Positions 41,837 through 55,107 of a stretch of 64,000 bases of DNA are shown here, one piece after another. The position numbers and the translations under genes were made by a program. Origin of the DNA: Dryas octopetala (lineage: Eukaryota; Streptophyta; Magnoliopsida; Rosales; Rosaceae). Position 1 is the first letter of the stretch. The number at the start of each line of letters is the position of its first letter. The stretch is taken from assembly GCA_963921425.1 (NCBI GenBank), contig OY992836.1, positions 3,177,825 through 3,241,824 on the forward strand, given 5' to 3'. Below the pieces are notes generated by a model, which was not told the DNA's origin, ran no database searches, and was given only the letters and a program-made list of their open reading frames with translations.

Positions 41837-44608
41837 TGATAGGACCGCTCTCGGATTCCACCCTGAAACCTGGAGAGGTCCTGTGGGATCCAAAAATCAA
41901 GGAAAATCCTACCGAAAATTAGGCAAAACCTCCCCTGAAAATGGACTAACCCAAAATTTATAGAACCTGTAAAAAAACTTCTAAAAACTTCAACCGCCTC
42001 TACCACAACTAAAAAGGGTCTCAGACCCTACAAATACAAAATAAACTTATAATTTAAGTATCGTTATCAGAGTCACTACTCCTATTACAACAATTTTTAC
42101 AGTTAAAGAAAAGGAACTTCCAAAATGGAAGCGATGCGTACAAGATCCGAGTAGAGAAAATGGATGCTATGCCTCGACGGGATTGACGCGACCTCCACCA
42201 CTGCTATTGCTTGGGGGGACAATTTAAGACAAAACAAGAAAAATTGTGAGATAAACTCAGTGAGTAGACAGTTTAATGGAAATGAAATGAAAGGTTAAAT
42301 ATCTTTTCAGAAAACCCTTTATAACCATGTTTAACCCTAAAATCTCGCGTCACTCTTTGAAATTCCTCAGTTTTCAAACCATTTCCAAGCTTTAAGATAG
42401 TTGTAAAACTAATAGAACTCAAGGAGAAGATAAATTAAAGCACACTTCTTAATAGTCGACCATATAAAATACAAGAGTCATAAAAACAATAAAATTGAAA
42501 ATCTTTATAAACTTGAAAGGTCTTTCTTACTTAAATATCATACTTTAGTAACTTTTGAAAATAACGATTATATTCTACCATGCTTATACCCTGAAAAACT
42601 TGGTCATACACCTGTGCGGAATTTCTGCATCACACATGCAGGTAATATCCTGGCCATACACATGCCCGGAGTAAAATCCATACACGTGCAGGCAGTCCGG
42701 GTCATACGTGCACGCAGAGCAGCCCCCAAAGGGCAAAGCATCCTGACACACGGCCCAAAGCCTATATGTGTGCCGTGATGGGTCCCAAAGACCTATCTAA
42801 TCTGATAACTTGAAAGGTACTGCAAGGGGTGGATTTGAAAGACAACAACAACTCAACCAATTAACATAGCTTTTACTTAGAATGTCAACTTCCTAGACCT
42901 TTTCGAAACTTTTCAAAATGAACTAATGAGTCGATATAAATCCCAATTCCATCTTTCTCACAATAGGCCCAAAATAAAATAAACTATAAACATAATAAAG
43001 ATGAGTGGTAATAAATATCAAGAACTCCTCGTTCAAGGAAAATCAACATATAAAAATTATGCTAAAACGATCACTTGTGTATGGTTTTAAAAGCCAAACA
43101 TTTCAAATCTAAACATCAAATCCCCAATTAAAATCGACATTATAGAATAATTAAAATGATACGATTTTCATAACTCATTTAGGAGTAAACAACCAACTAA
43201 AAAAATTTTATTTCTCAAACAATAACTAGAAAACAAGTATAAATTAAAATATAAACTTTCATAAACATTTTCAAAAATAAAAGTCCACTCACAAAAATAA
43301 CCCTAGCTTTGATCATCCGCCGGATCGTCACGAGCCACGGTCGTCTCGCCTATAAAATAAACAATCAAAGAAATACAATTAGTTCCGACTCAAGACACTT
43401 AAATGTACAAGTGTGCTCAAATTAACGTCACACCCGACTCTCGTTCTAACTCAACGGTTCACACATCCACACGTAGACCCAAAACACCTATATAAACACT
43501 CTGAAAGCTTCCCAGCTTAGCATAACAAAAAATATCCTAACCGAGATCGATAACCAACTCTAAAGTTGTCCTAAAATAAACTTACAGTCGCTCAAAGGTA
43601 GTGAGGGTTCGAAGTCGCTGTGTGTGCCCCCGAGGTAACTGTTTCCAGTCCAAATTCAACCAAATAAACTTAATTTCAACAAAACCCACTAATTTTTCTT
43701 AGTCCTAAACAATTATTGGGTCTCCTAGGGACGAAATTTGTCCAAAACAACACCACAATAGCCCTCCAATCTGAAAACTCAAGCAATCCCGAAATGACCC
43801 TAAACCCCTATAATCCATCTTCATAAAATTCTCAAAACCAAATAACCAAACCATAAGAGAGTGAAAGCCCACTGAGAAGGGAAGGAAACCCACCTATTTT
43901 CGAAGTGGATGGCGCTGAAGCTTGGCCTGAATTAGGCAAGACAGAGTGTGGCAGCTGGGTTTGTTTCTAAATGGTTACTGTGCGCGTGGAGGGCTGGCTG
44001 CCAGAGGGTTTTGGTGGGGTCGGCACCTGCGAGGGGGGAGGGTCGCGCGGTGGCTTGGATTGGTGGATGGTGGCCGGTGGCCTATGTTGCTGGCGGCTAG
44101 TGGTTGCACACAGAGATAAGGAAGAGAGATGGAGAACACGGGGAGAGAGAGAAGAATAAGGAGAAAGAGAGAGAGTGGGCTCGAGGGAGGTGGTCGGCGT
44201 CAGGGAAGGCTCGCTGGTGGTTGGTGGTGGTGGCAGCTGGTGTGTAGAGCTGGTTTGCGGGGAAGAGAAGACACCGAGAAAGAGAGTGCAGGGAGGGAGA
44301 TGAGAGAAAATGAAGAGAGAAAGAGAGAGCTGATTTTAATTTGAGGTGTTTGAGTTTTGAAATTACTCAAATGCCCTTTGTAGAAAACTCTCAACACTTC
44401 CTTCCAAAATTTTCAATTTGTACACTGTTTTCGCCTACGTGTTTGGAAACTCGAGTTTTAATTAGCCGTCTCGAGCTTAAAGGCCACAAATTTGAATTTT
44501 TAAAACCCCCTTCCAAAAACTAGAATTCCCTTCCAAAATTTTAATAAAGTCCGCCCAATCAGATTAAATTTTTATTAAAAAAATAAGACTTGGGGTCGGG
44601 TTGTTACA
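41837..44608 (-). repeat. 3' LTR of the Tekay-like chromovirus
   Basis: Minus strand, 2772 bp: starts TGTAACAACCCGACCCC (44608) right after a purine tract (AACGGGGGAGGT, 44609-44621) and ends near 41837. A GAGAGA/CTCTCT-rich leader lies at 44130-44340. Its inner 3' third (41837-42800) matches 52590-53752 (for example GGTCTTTGGGACCCATCACGG and GGTTTCAGGGTGGAATCC), which shows the same LTR family is present elsewhere in the window. Confidence 0.8.
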
Positions 44609-44621
44609 ACCTCCCCCGTTA
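44609..44621 (-). other. Polypurine tract of the chromovirus
   Basis: Minus-strand TAACGGGGGAGGT immediately before the LTR start TGTAACAACCC. Confidence 0.75.
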
Positions 44622-44651
44622 GGAAAATTTTGTCCTCGAAATTTGTACCAG

Positions 44652-47600
44652 TCATTCGAAAAGATGTGGGTACTGAGCTCGTATTTGTTCCTTTGATTCC
44701 CACGTCGCCTTTTTCACAATGTGGTTTCTTCATAAAACTTTCACCAGGGGAATGGTCTTAGTACGAAGTACCTGATCTCTACAATCCAAAATCTCAACGG
44801 GCTGCTCCTCAGAAGACAAATCCTATCTTGACTCAATGGGTTAGGTCTCCAAAACATGAGAGAGATCTGGTCTATACATATGCAACATAGATACGTGGAA
44901 TACATCGTGGATCCAAGAGAGCTCCATAGGTAAGGCAAATCTATAAGCAACTGGACCTACTCGCTCTATAATCTCATAAGGTCCAATGAAATGAGGACTT
45001 AACTTCCTGCGCTTCCCAAAATGCACTACACCCTTCCAGGGTGATAACTTCAGGAAGACTCGATCACCCACCTCAAACTCAAGATCCTTGCTGCGTGTAT
45101 CCACATAGCTCTTTTGTCAATCTTGAGCCGCCTTCAACCTGCTCCTGATAACTTGTACCTTTTTTGATGTCATCTGTACAAATTCTGGCCCAATAAGTTT
45201 TCTCTCACCAACTTTGTTTCAACAGATAGGTGTCCTACACTGTCGCCCATACAAGGCCTCATAAGGAGCCATACTGATACTCGAGTGATAACTATTGTTG
45301 TAGGCAAACTCCATCAATGGTAGATGAGAATCCCAATTGCCTTTAAACTGTAATACACAAGACCTCAACATGTCCTCCAAGGTCTGTATGGTTCTCTCTG
45401 ACTATCCATCAGTCTGTGGGTGGAAGGTGGTACTAAAATGTAACTTTGTACCCAAAGCTCGCTGTAAGCTCTCCCAAAACCGAGAAGTAAACCGTGAGTC
45501 TCTATCCGACACAATAGATACGGGGGCACCATGCAATCTCACAATCTCATCCACAAATAATTTTGCCAGTTTGTCCAAAGGGTGAGTCTCACGAACGGGT
45601 AGAAAATGTGCAGACTTCGTGAGCTAATCAACAATCACCCAAATACCATCATGCCCACTCTGAGTACGTGGAAGTTTGTATAGAAAGTCCATGGTGATGT
45701 GCTCCCACTTCCACTCGGGAATCAGAAGTGGCTGCATGAGTCCTGAAGGCTTATGGCATTCCGCTTTTACTTGTTGACAAATCAGACATCTTGCAACAAA
45801 TTCTGCTATTTCTCTTTTCATTCCTGGCCACCAATAATGTTCTCTGAGGGTACGGTACATTTTGGTGCTACCTGGATGCATGGCATAAGCTGAACTGTGA
45901 GCCTCCTCCAAGATCTCCCTCTTGAGTGCCTCATCTGCCGGAACACATAACCTCGTACCCATGACCAAAACTCCGTCATCTCTAACCGTATAATCGGCTC
46001 TCAACCCACTTCCCGCTTCATCCCTTAGCTTCATCAACAAGGAATCCTGAAGCTATGCCTCTCGTACCTTATCAATCAACACTAGTCTTACTCGAAAGCT
46101 AGCTAACAAGGCTCCAAAACGATCTACATCCAAAGTAGCTCCTGAAGTTCTCAACTCAACTAATAAAGGCAGGCGTATCGCCTTAAGATGTGCCAAAGAA
46201 CTTGAAGTCTTCCTACTAAGAGCATCTGCCACCACATTAGCTTTTCCAGGGTGATACTCAATAGTGCAATCATTATCCTTGATCAACTCTAGCCACCTAC
46301 TCTGTCTCCAATTCTTTTTGAGTGAATAAGTACTTGAGACTCTTATGATCAGTGAAGATCTGACAAGTCACTCCATATAAATAATGCCTCCAAATCTTAA
46401 GAGCAAACACGATTGCTGCAAGTTCTAGATCGTGGGTCGGATAGTTCAACTCATGCTTTTTGAGTTGCCTAGAAGCATAAGCAACCACCTTACCATGCTA
46501 CATCAACACACAACCTAGGCCTTAGCGTGAAGCATCACTGTAAATCACAAATCCATTGCTGCTATCAAGAAGTGTCAAAATAGGGGCAGAAGTCAGTCGG
46601 TTCTTAAGCTCTTGGAAACTCTGCTCACACTCATCGATCCACACATACTTCACTCCCTTCCTGGTCAACCATGTAAGAGGTGCTACTATCTTGGAGAACC
46701 CTTCTACAAACGACGGTAATAACCCGTCAAACCAAGGAAACTCCTTACCTCGGTTACGCTAGTAGGTCACTCCCAATTCATAACTTCCTTAATCTTTTGT
46801 GGGCCGACAAAAACACCCTCAGCTGAAATCACATTCCCCAAGAATCCCACTCTATCCAACCAAAATTGGCACTTGCTGAACTTGGCATACAACTGATGCT
46901 CTCTCAAGTAAGCAAAAGCGTCCTCAAGTGCTCCTCATGATCTCTGTCACTCCGAGAATACACCAACATGTCATCAATAGATACAATGACAAACCAATCC
47001 AAGTAAGAACGGAAAACTCGATTCATTAGGTCCATGAAGGCTGCTGGGGCATTAGTCAGCCCAAATGGCATGACTAAGAACTCATAATGTCTATAACGAG
47101 TCCGAAAGGCAGTCTTGGGTACGTCGGTCTCTCTAATTCGTAATTGATGATAACCCGATCTCAAATCAATCTTAGAGATTACCTTAGTACCCTACAACTG
47201 ATCAAATAAGTCATCAATACGAGGTAAGGGGTATCGATTCCGCACTGTGACCTTATTAAGTTGTCTGTAATCGATGCACAACCTCATAGTTCCATCCTTC
47301 TTCTTCATAAACAACACTGGTGCGCCCCAAGGAAAAACACTAGGTCGAATAAACCCCTTCTCTACCAATTCTTGTAATTGAGTTTTCAACTCCTTCAGCT
47401 CGGCTGGAGCCATTCTATATGGTGCTAAGGAAATGAGTGTTGTGTCAGGAACCAAGTCGATCACCCTCTCCAGAGGTAAACCCGGAAGATCATCTGAAAA
47501 TACGTCCGGAAAGTCCTGTACCACAGGTCCTCAAGTCTCACCTCACTAGCTCGACTATCAATGATGTGAGAGTAGTCATCTCTGGTAAGTACCCCATAAG

Positions 47601-47661
47601 CCTAGTCTCCTTTCCGGACATTCAATTAGCTCGTTCATACAAACCTTTTCCAGAAGTTTAG
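44652..47661 (-). pseudogene. Tekay-like chromovirus pol: RT, RNase H, integrase, chromodomain; 5' part missing
   Basis: Minus strand, in order: RT ([31 protein letters not shown] at 47524-47192; [12 protein letters not shown] and the box [13 protein letters not shown] at 47164-46904), RNase H ([30 protein letters not shown]), integrase zinc finger (HHCC: EEAHSSAYAMHPG..CLICQQVK) and core, the GPY/F module (LSPHFIGPYEIIERVG) and a C-terminal chromodomain whose last residues (AQYPHLF) precede a stop at 44652. [12 protein letters not shown] and the chromodomain fit Tekay/Del chromoviruses. At least six stops or frameshifts, for instance TAG near 47190 and near 45620. Gag, protease and 5' LTR are absent; the element is cut near 47661. 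Confidence 0.88.
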
Positions 47662-48749
47662 GGAATCAAACTCATTATTATAAAAATACAACCCTTTACT
47701 CTCAAATTATCAATCATTTATCATAATAAAAAACTATGCAACATGACAAGCAAAAACAATGCATTTTTGTACGCAACAATATTTATTATCATATATACAC
47801 ACAATAAAAGTTTGATAGATAGGGTTTGAGGATTCCCTCTACATGGAGTCCAAGCTTAACCTAATGATGCAGTTCCACAACCCCAACGTCCTTGTTTCTT
47901 CTCTGGATAACTGGAAAGTCCAAGATCTGATAATAATTCAATCAAAAATAAATTTGGATAGAATTGCAACATGACCTTCCCTTTCAATCATATGTTTCGA
48001 GAAAATTTCAGAAACCAGTTTACTAAGACCGAATCTATGTAATTTATGGGCCTAGGGTTTATAATTAAGTTCGTTTTAGTTTAAGTCTGGAGATTAACCA
48101 ATCAAAGTCCAACAACATAATCAGGTCAATTAGGGCATAAGAGATTGAGGGAGCTCTGGCCCGGTGTCCAGCGCTTGTATGCTCACGCACTGACCTTGAC
48201 ATCACGTCGTTCAATTACTTTTACATGGTGGCCTCAATTCATTACTAGGTTGATTGATTAACAGACAAGTCTAGCTTCTTAGAGCCAAGTAAAGTAAATA
48301 AATTCCAACTTGTTACTTTAATTGCATGCTTCTTAATTGTCTAATCAATTTGTAGCAATTTTATAATTCGATTTCTCATGCATAATTAGTTATCCTATTA
48401 CAAATCTAACTTTAACTAATCATGCCTTCAATCCAACTTGAAAGGAGAGGTTTAGGAGCACTTACTCGGTTGTAGACCTCCTTAGCTTAATCTCCAAATC
48501 AAAGAATTGCTCAACTTATAATTATTACAAGATTAAAGCGTAATAAGTGAACAACTCCTCGTTTTTTTTTTCCCTCTTGTCATTTTTCAAATTTCTTCTG
48601 AAATTCACTACAAATTATCCCATGGTCCGATGCAAAATCCAAGGACACCAATACGTTTGTGACATTCGAAACTATTTTTCTATATTTTTAATTTCTCCAA
48701 CGATTTACACATTTTTCTCTATAATTGTAAACGTCCCAAAAAGTGCTTG
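47662..48749. other. Non-coding flank between chromovirus fragment and SIRE element
   Basis: No gene seen. Some wording (GGAGTCCAAGCTTAACC, GTCCAAGATCTGATAAT) resembles 35080-35185, suggesting remains of a gypsy LTR. The last bases GTGCTTG abut the SIRE LTR. Confidence 0.4.
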
Positions 48750-50280
48750 TGTTAATTATAGGAATTTATAAATTGGCTTTTCATTGCCAAAACCATTATA
48801 ATGATTTTAAATTTGCCACATTCAACAAGCTCTAGGATATAATTTACAATTAGCTTATTAGAGTTTGTGTTCAGATGAATAGATTAAGATTGGAAAAATC
48901 AGAGCAAGTGGAATAAGGTAAAATGCATCTCATGTATCATTTTTTATGTGTAATGAGTTAGTCCCTTACATGTTTAAATATGCTTTCATTAATAAAAAGG
49001 AACATGTGTTGTGTACATGAGGTCATTTCCCTCAGCTCATGTTTCACACACATACATGTGCACTGTTCACTGTCTTCTTCAGCTCACTCACGCACACACA
49101 TGAGGATATTCCTTAGCTGAAAATATTCTTTGTTCTTCTCTTATCCAAAACTCCACTTCATCATTCTCATCCAAATCAACCAACTTTGGACATCCTTTTT
49201 GTAGCTATCATTTGTCCTTTAGCTCAATAACGAGTAAGGATCCTCCATGTGTCCCGATTAGGTGAGAATGAGTTTTGGATAAAACAGAGGGTGTGTCTCT
49301 CTTGTGAGCAACTCTCCAATTCTATGAATTTGTCACATTTTGTTTTAGAGAGAGAGTTCAAGTTGTGCCAGTGTGAAAAATGTTTTTCAATCTAGGTTTA
49401 TGTTTTCTAAAATTTGAGTTTTTTTTATGTTCATCATCAACATCAAACACTCATATAGATTTTAGAATAGGATTCTTCATCGACTTCTTCAAGTCTTGAT
49501 AACTTGAAGGAGCTGATTTTTATAGAATCCACAATTACATTTCATTGCTTCTGTTCGTGTTCCACTATGCTTGTGTTGTTGTCAGTGTCGTGCATTGAAG
49601 AGCTCAAGGTATGAGCTACCAATGTCATGATGGACTGACTGCTTGGCTCAAGAAGTTTGCACAAGGGTAAGAAGCTGCCACTTAGATTTAGGATTTAAGT
49701 GAATAAGCTTGTTTGTGTGATTCCCTTGTATTAATTGAAACTCTTGAGTAGTGGATTGTCTAGTCAGCCTAAAATGACCTCCGGTTTTTTTAACCTTCTA
49801 GTGGTTTTTCTGGGTACCAATTAAACTGTGTCTCTATCTTCTTTGTGGTGCTGTTTTTTAATCTAAAATATAAATACAAAGAACACTCGTTTCACATTTG
49901 AGCATGATAACTTAACCCTTGAAAGGTGAATGAACTTTGTAAAACAATCACACACCACTTTAGTTGTTGCTAGCACAGCGATGCCTATAATGATGGATCA
50001 TTTGAGTGGTTAGGCTGTCACTTGTCTTTTGTATGTGATTAATTTAAGTTGGATGCAAGATCTGTGAGTTTGTTTCGAGAGTCAATCTGAAGTTCAAATT
50101 TATGTTTGTTTGATTAGTCTCCAAGTCAACACTGAAGCAAAAATTGGGGTCCTATAACTCAGTGTGGTTTTAACTAGAGTTTATTAGTGTGAGATCTCGT
50201 ATTTTTCAAAGTTTTATTTTAAATACTTTGAGAACTTATTTTGATCATTTTAAGAATTTATTTGGAAATTTAAAAAGTTT

Positions 50281-52171
50281 TGGATTTAATTTGGGCTTGA
50301 CCCAAAAGTTGACTTTTAAAATTAGTAGACTTTTGATTTTGACTTTGGACCCGTTTGATAGATCTCAAGTCCACGAGTTCGTAGACATGAAGCACGCATA
50401 AATCAGAGTTACGGTTTGAGAGATACGGGCATGTGAAGGGAGGGTCAATTTCGTAATTTTGTATGAGTGGGTTTTGAATACCCAAAATCCAAAAAGTTCT
50501 AAGGGGGGGTATTTTATTCTCTCTCCTCTCGGGCTCTCTCTCTCCCCCGCGTCTCCCTTCTCTCTCCTCTCTCTCTCCGCCTGCCCTCTCCCCTCTGCAG
50601 TTTCGCCGTCCGGCCACCCCTGGACCAACGGCGGGCACCGGTGAGTTCCTCTCGCCGTTGCTAACCCCCAGCGGCCCTCCTCATTGCCAACCGACAACCG
50701 TAGTCAGAGAATCGGCGCTAGACAGAAAAAGCTCTTGTCGGCGATCCGCGTTTTCCAATGGAGTTACAACACTGGACCACCTGGTTTTCTTCCCCAAGCT
50801 CTGGAGAGTTCAGTGGTGTAACCTCCTTGCTCCAGTGACTGCTCATGGCGGTGAATTGACGACACAAAGGTCGGCTGCTCCCGCCGCCGATTTCGGCGTT
50901 TCCGACGATAATTGGCCGTTAATCTAGTTGTCAAAAATGATCATCTAGGTACGAGTGATCTTTCCCCTAAGGTGTTGATGTTCAATTTTGAGATTTTAGA
51001 AATTGAATTTAGGGATTATACATATTTCGAATTTCTTGAAATTGGACTCGAACTGGAATTGTTTTTGTGCAATTGAAGGTTCTATTATATGATTAGAATT
51101 ATTTAGAGTTGAATTTGGGTATTTCTAGGCTTGTGCCGCCTCTGCCACCATCGGCTCTGCCACTTGTGGCTGCGGGTTGGATGGTTTTTTGTATTGTTCA
51201 ACTTCCCTACGATTGTAGTAGCTTATTTATAGGTTTGGTGACTGATTGGGATTATTTTTGTGTGTTGTTTGTGGTCGGGCAGCCACTGTGTATGGTGGTT
51301 GACCGCTCATTTCGGTTGTTTAACAGCTAATTGAAGAATCTATTTTATATTGTTGGTTGTCTGGTCTTAACAGGTACGTTGGCTCGGGAGAATTTGTAAC
51401 CCGATGCCATTTCAATTATTGAACCCGAAATCCGAAACCATAAACCTTAATTTGGTATATTATCGTTAAGGGCATTCGTATTCATTTCACTAAAACTAAT
51501 CGATTTAGTTTCGAGATAACATTTGAGTTAACCCTAAACTTTTGGTTAAGTTCTAAGGGTAGTTTGGTCATTTTACGTAACTCTCGAGAAACGGAACGAA
51601 ACGTGATTTGAGATTTTGAGAATACTTTGTTCTTAATTACCTAAATTAAATTGAAAAGATAATTGTGAGGAGCGAATAGGTTTTACATTGTCTGACATGT
51701 AGTCATGAATGGACAAACTCCAGAATTTGTTCGGATGACGTTTTTGAGCTGTTAGTGCACTATATGGATTGCTAGGGATTGACCATTTGATTGATGATGT
51801 TTTACTATTAATTGGATAAGTGGATTGCTATGGAATGTACAAATGTGATGATTTGCTATTACTTGGACAATCAATAACTTTGGAATGTGCTTTAATTGAA
51901 TTTAGTTGAGTATTTTGCGAGGAGCGGACAAGGCAATGGGACCCCAGCTGAAGAATGAATATTAATTGTTTTTATTTTGGGGCTCATTAAATTTGTAGTT
52001 CTTTAATTTTAGCTTCCGCAAGTAGAATATATTTTTGATAAATTTTGATTTTAAATTTAAAAAGCCTTACGTATTTTAGGGAATTGAGAATACAATGCCA
52101 GACAGTCAGGCATTGTACTCTTGAAATTCTTAAAGTACGTGCCGCACGTGCCCGGGGTTCGGGGCTTGACA
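50281..52171 (+). mobile_element. Second solo LTR nested inside the first
   Basis: Begins TGGATTTAATTTGGGC, ends GGGGCTTGACA, and is flanked by AGTTT on both sides (50276-50280 and 52172-52176). Its last 109 bp match the LTR end at 5818-5918. It has a CT-rich leader (50515-50590) and GC-rich segment (50600-50930), the anatomy of a gypsy LTR. The start is less certain than the end because the 5-bp flank is a simple word; alternatively the whole 50188-53752 block is one long LTR. Confidence 0.65.
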
Positions 52172-52668
52172 AGTTTGAGACCTTGTTAATACCGATTTCA
52201 TTCTAGGACGAGCTTTCCGAATCGAAGTGAGCCTCGGACAAGTTTCTTTTTAAGTTTGGGATTTATTTTGGATCTTTGAGTGGACTTTGTTTTATAAACA
52301 TTTTTTTTTAATTCATGAATTTATTCATATTATTATCTTGAGCTTTATTTGAATAAGAACGATTTGTGAGTGGATTTTCTTTTGCTTGCGAAATTTATGA
52401 GATTTATTCGGTAAAATAACTTGAAAGCTTATCGATTTGGAAAATAAAGGATTATATTTGAATTATTGGGAGTACTTATGTTATATATAAAAGTTTTGTT
52501 ATAAATATTTTAAGTTTTAGAGCTTAAGGGTTATCAAATGTTTAAACAAATTATTTAAATGCCGTCTAAGTACCCACCGATTTTTAAGCTAAGTAGGTCT
52601 TTGGGACCCATCACGGCACACACATAGGCTTTGGGCTGTGTACCGGGATGCCTCGCCCTTTGGGGGTA

Positions 52669-52900
52669 GTCTACGTTCACGTACAACACTTTGGCTTATT
52701 GTATGACGGCAAATCAACGGTACAAGGGCCACCGTAAGTCCACTTGCTTGACTGCGTTGCAACTATGCGGGTGGAAGGTTTAGGGTCTACGTGCACGTAA
52801 AATATTTTGGCTTGTTATACGACGGCGAATCGACGGTACAAGGGCCACTGTAAGTCCACTCGTATAATGGCATTGCAACGGTGCCGGTGGAAGGTTATGT
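52669..52900 (+). repeat. 116-bp tandem duplication in the solo LTR
   Basis: Two copies (52669-52784 and 52785-52900) share GTCTACGTxCACGTA, GACGGC and GGTACAAGGGCCAC in the same order with modest divergence. Confidence 0.8.
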
Positions 52901-53788
52901 AGACGGTCCACTTGGTACGATGGTAAGACCATCGCACCAATGTGGAGCCTATCAATTGGGTGCTTATATGGCTAACGTTTTTACTAAAAAATTTATTATA
53001 TAAAAATATTTTTAGTTATTTTCTATCAGTTTAAGACTCAAAAGAGGTTTTAGCTAGAAATTTTATAAGATACAACATTTCTATTACTTTCCATTATTTT
53101 CTATGTTCAAAAGGAATTTCAAAGTTCAAGTTGTTATATAGAATCTTTCTATTGGAATTATGTTGATGATGTAAGGTATTTGTTAAGTTGTGAAAAAATT
53201 TATTACAACGAATATTTGATATATTTCTATCTTTTGATCATTTGGGAAAAGTTTCAAAACGTATTTTAAAATTGGGGTTTTCAAAGAGAATGAGCAGTTT
53301 TATAAAATGGTTTTCAAATAAAAGGTTTTGAAGTTTATTTTGTCCACTCACTGAGAGTTTTTCTCAAAATTTTGTTTTTGACGTTCCCCCCTGGTAGTAG
53401 CGATCACCGAGGTCGGACCGTACCACGTCGAGGCAATTGAGTTTCTCATCTCCAGCTTATGGGTATAATAGGATCAAGGTCTTCCCTTGAAATTATTAAA
53501 ATGAGATATGATTGTATAGTTGATTAGATATGCTCTGATTAGATCTGTATTACTTGTTTTGGGCCTGAGACCTTATGTTTGGTTGTGGTAGAGGTGGTTG
53601 ATGTTTTGGAAGTGCTTTTACAGGTTTTGAAATTTTTGGGTTAGTCTATTTTCAGGGGAGGTTCTGCCAAATTTTCGGTAGAATTTTCCTTGATTTTGGA
53701 TCTCACAGGACCTCTCTGGGTTTCAGGGTGGAATCCGGGGAAGGTTCTGTCAATTAGGCAGCTGCGCCACCTAATACCAAATAACAAT

Positions 53789-53800
53789 TGGTATCAAAAC
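53789..53800 (+). other. Decayed primer-binding site of the SIRE element
   Basis: TGGTATCAAAAC, two changes from the usual TGGTATCAGAGC, three bases after the reconstructed LTR end. Confidence 0.65.
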
Positions 53801-53861
53801 AGCAGTTCTAAAAACAAATTGAGAAATCCTAAGGTGCTGATTAGTCTTTAGGTGAGTACAG

Positions 53862-55107
53862 ATGGAAAGAGACTGAGTCGCAGGGTCCTGCAATTTTTCT
53901 CCCTTCTTTGATGGCAGCAACTATGCTGCTTGGAAGGAGAAGTTTAAAATATTCCTATATGCATATGATGAGCTTGCATATGAATATCTCACAATTGAGT
54001 GGATTTCTCCAACCAAAACTGTTGATGGAAACGAAGTCCCTAAGCCTAGATTAGAAAGGTCAAATGTTGAAGTCACTGCCTCTAATTCAAATAAGAAAGC
54101 TAGAAATGCAATAGTAATTGCACTGTCCTCCTCACAATTTGCACACATTCAACACTGTGTCACAGCTAGGCAAGCTTGAAACAAACTTAAGGTTGTTCAT
54201 GAAAGTGATAAACAGGTTAGGTCACTTAAATTGCAAATGGTGCACGCTAAGTCTGAGGAGATTAGGATGAAGGAAACTGAGTCTTTTTTCTGAGTTTTAT
54301 GAGAGGTTAGAAGCACTGACAAATGAAGCTATGTCGTTGGGAAAGCCTTATGATGAACCAACCATTGTCCAGAAAGTTCTTAAGTCCTTGCCAAAGAAGT
54401 TTCAGTCTTAAAAACATGCAATCCTGGAAGTCCAAAACTTAGATGAACTTAAGATTGAAAAATTAGTTGGAAAACTCAAGACCTTTGAGATGGAACATGA
54501 AATGGATGAAAAATATAACAAAAGAACCAAAGGCATTGCATTACAAAGTGTGAAAAATGTCGCTAAGACCAAACCTGAGAAATCATCAAAGTCTGATGAT
54601 GAAATTGCATTGTTTGTTAAGAAGTTCAAGAGAATTCTTAGAAACAAAGGAAGAGAAACTAGAATGAATGGCAGCCCCTCTAAAGAATTCAAATTCAAGC
54701 CTCAGGGTGAGAAACCTTTTGAGAGGAGACAAGAAAGAATAGATCATCCAGGAAAGAAATCAAGTGTTACACTTGTGGGGTATGGCTGCTTAGTGTGCAA
54801 ATAACAAAAAAAAAAATATTGCACAAGAAAGAACAAAGCCATGAAAATAACTTGGAGTGACAGTGAAAGTGATCAGTCATAGGATAGTGAGTCTTCATCA
54901 GATAATGAACAGATGAAGTTGCGTTTGTTGCATCAATCAAGGAGATTGATCAAATTGATGAAGAGTTAGACTCAGAATTTGCCCTAGATGATGAGTCATA
55001 CACTGCACTGTGTGAAAAATATGACTTACTTTTCTCTGAATCTCTCAGCATAAAGAAAGAAAAAACCAAAATAGAACCCACTGTAAAATGTCTTCAAAAT
55101 GAGAACA
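53862..55107 (+). pseudogene. SIRE-type gag, degenerate
   Basis: Starts at the ATG at 53862 with a TGA at codon 5. It continues FFDGSNYAAWKEKFKIFLYAYDE (typical Copia gag start) and reaches KLKVVHESDKQVRSLKLQM, then two frames with several stops. Later parts include FVKKFKRILRNKGRE (54490-54804), the region normally before the CCHC knuckle, and acidic SIRE-like wording (WSDSESD, LDDESYTALCEKYD). The zinc knuckle itself is damaged. At about 55107 the sequence jumps directly into RT. Confidence 0.75.

Larger units (their letters stand above)
50188..53752 (+). mobile_element. Gypsy solo LTR inserted in the SIRE 5' LTR, itself interrupted
   Basis: Starts TGTGAGATCTCG and ends GTTCTGTCA. It is flanked by the exact duplication ATTAG (50183-50187 and 53753-53757). 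There is no interior, primer site or purine tract, so it is a solo LTR. Its right part matches the chromovirus LTR at 41837-42800 in reverse. With the inner insertion (50281-52176) removed it is about 1.67 kb. A 116-bp unit is tandemly doubled at 52669-52900. Confidence 0.82.
48750..53786 (+). repeat. 5' LTR of the SIRE element, split by a solo LTR
   Basis: 48750-50187 plus 53758-53786 make a 1467-bp LTR once the inserted block is removed. 48750-49787 aligns with 62941-64000 (about 90 percent by eye), for example CTAGGATATAATTTACAATTAG and GAGGATATTCCTTAG in both. Confidence 0.85.

Noticed and set aside
44129-44344. Arg/Glu/Gly-rich plus-strand open frames
   Set aside because: They arise from the GAGAGA-rich leader of the minus-strand chromovirus LTR.
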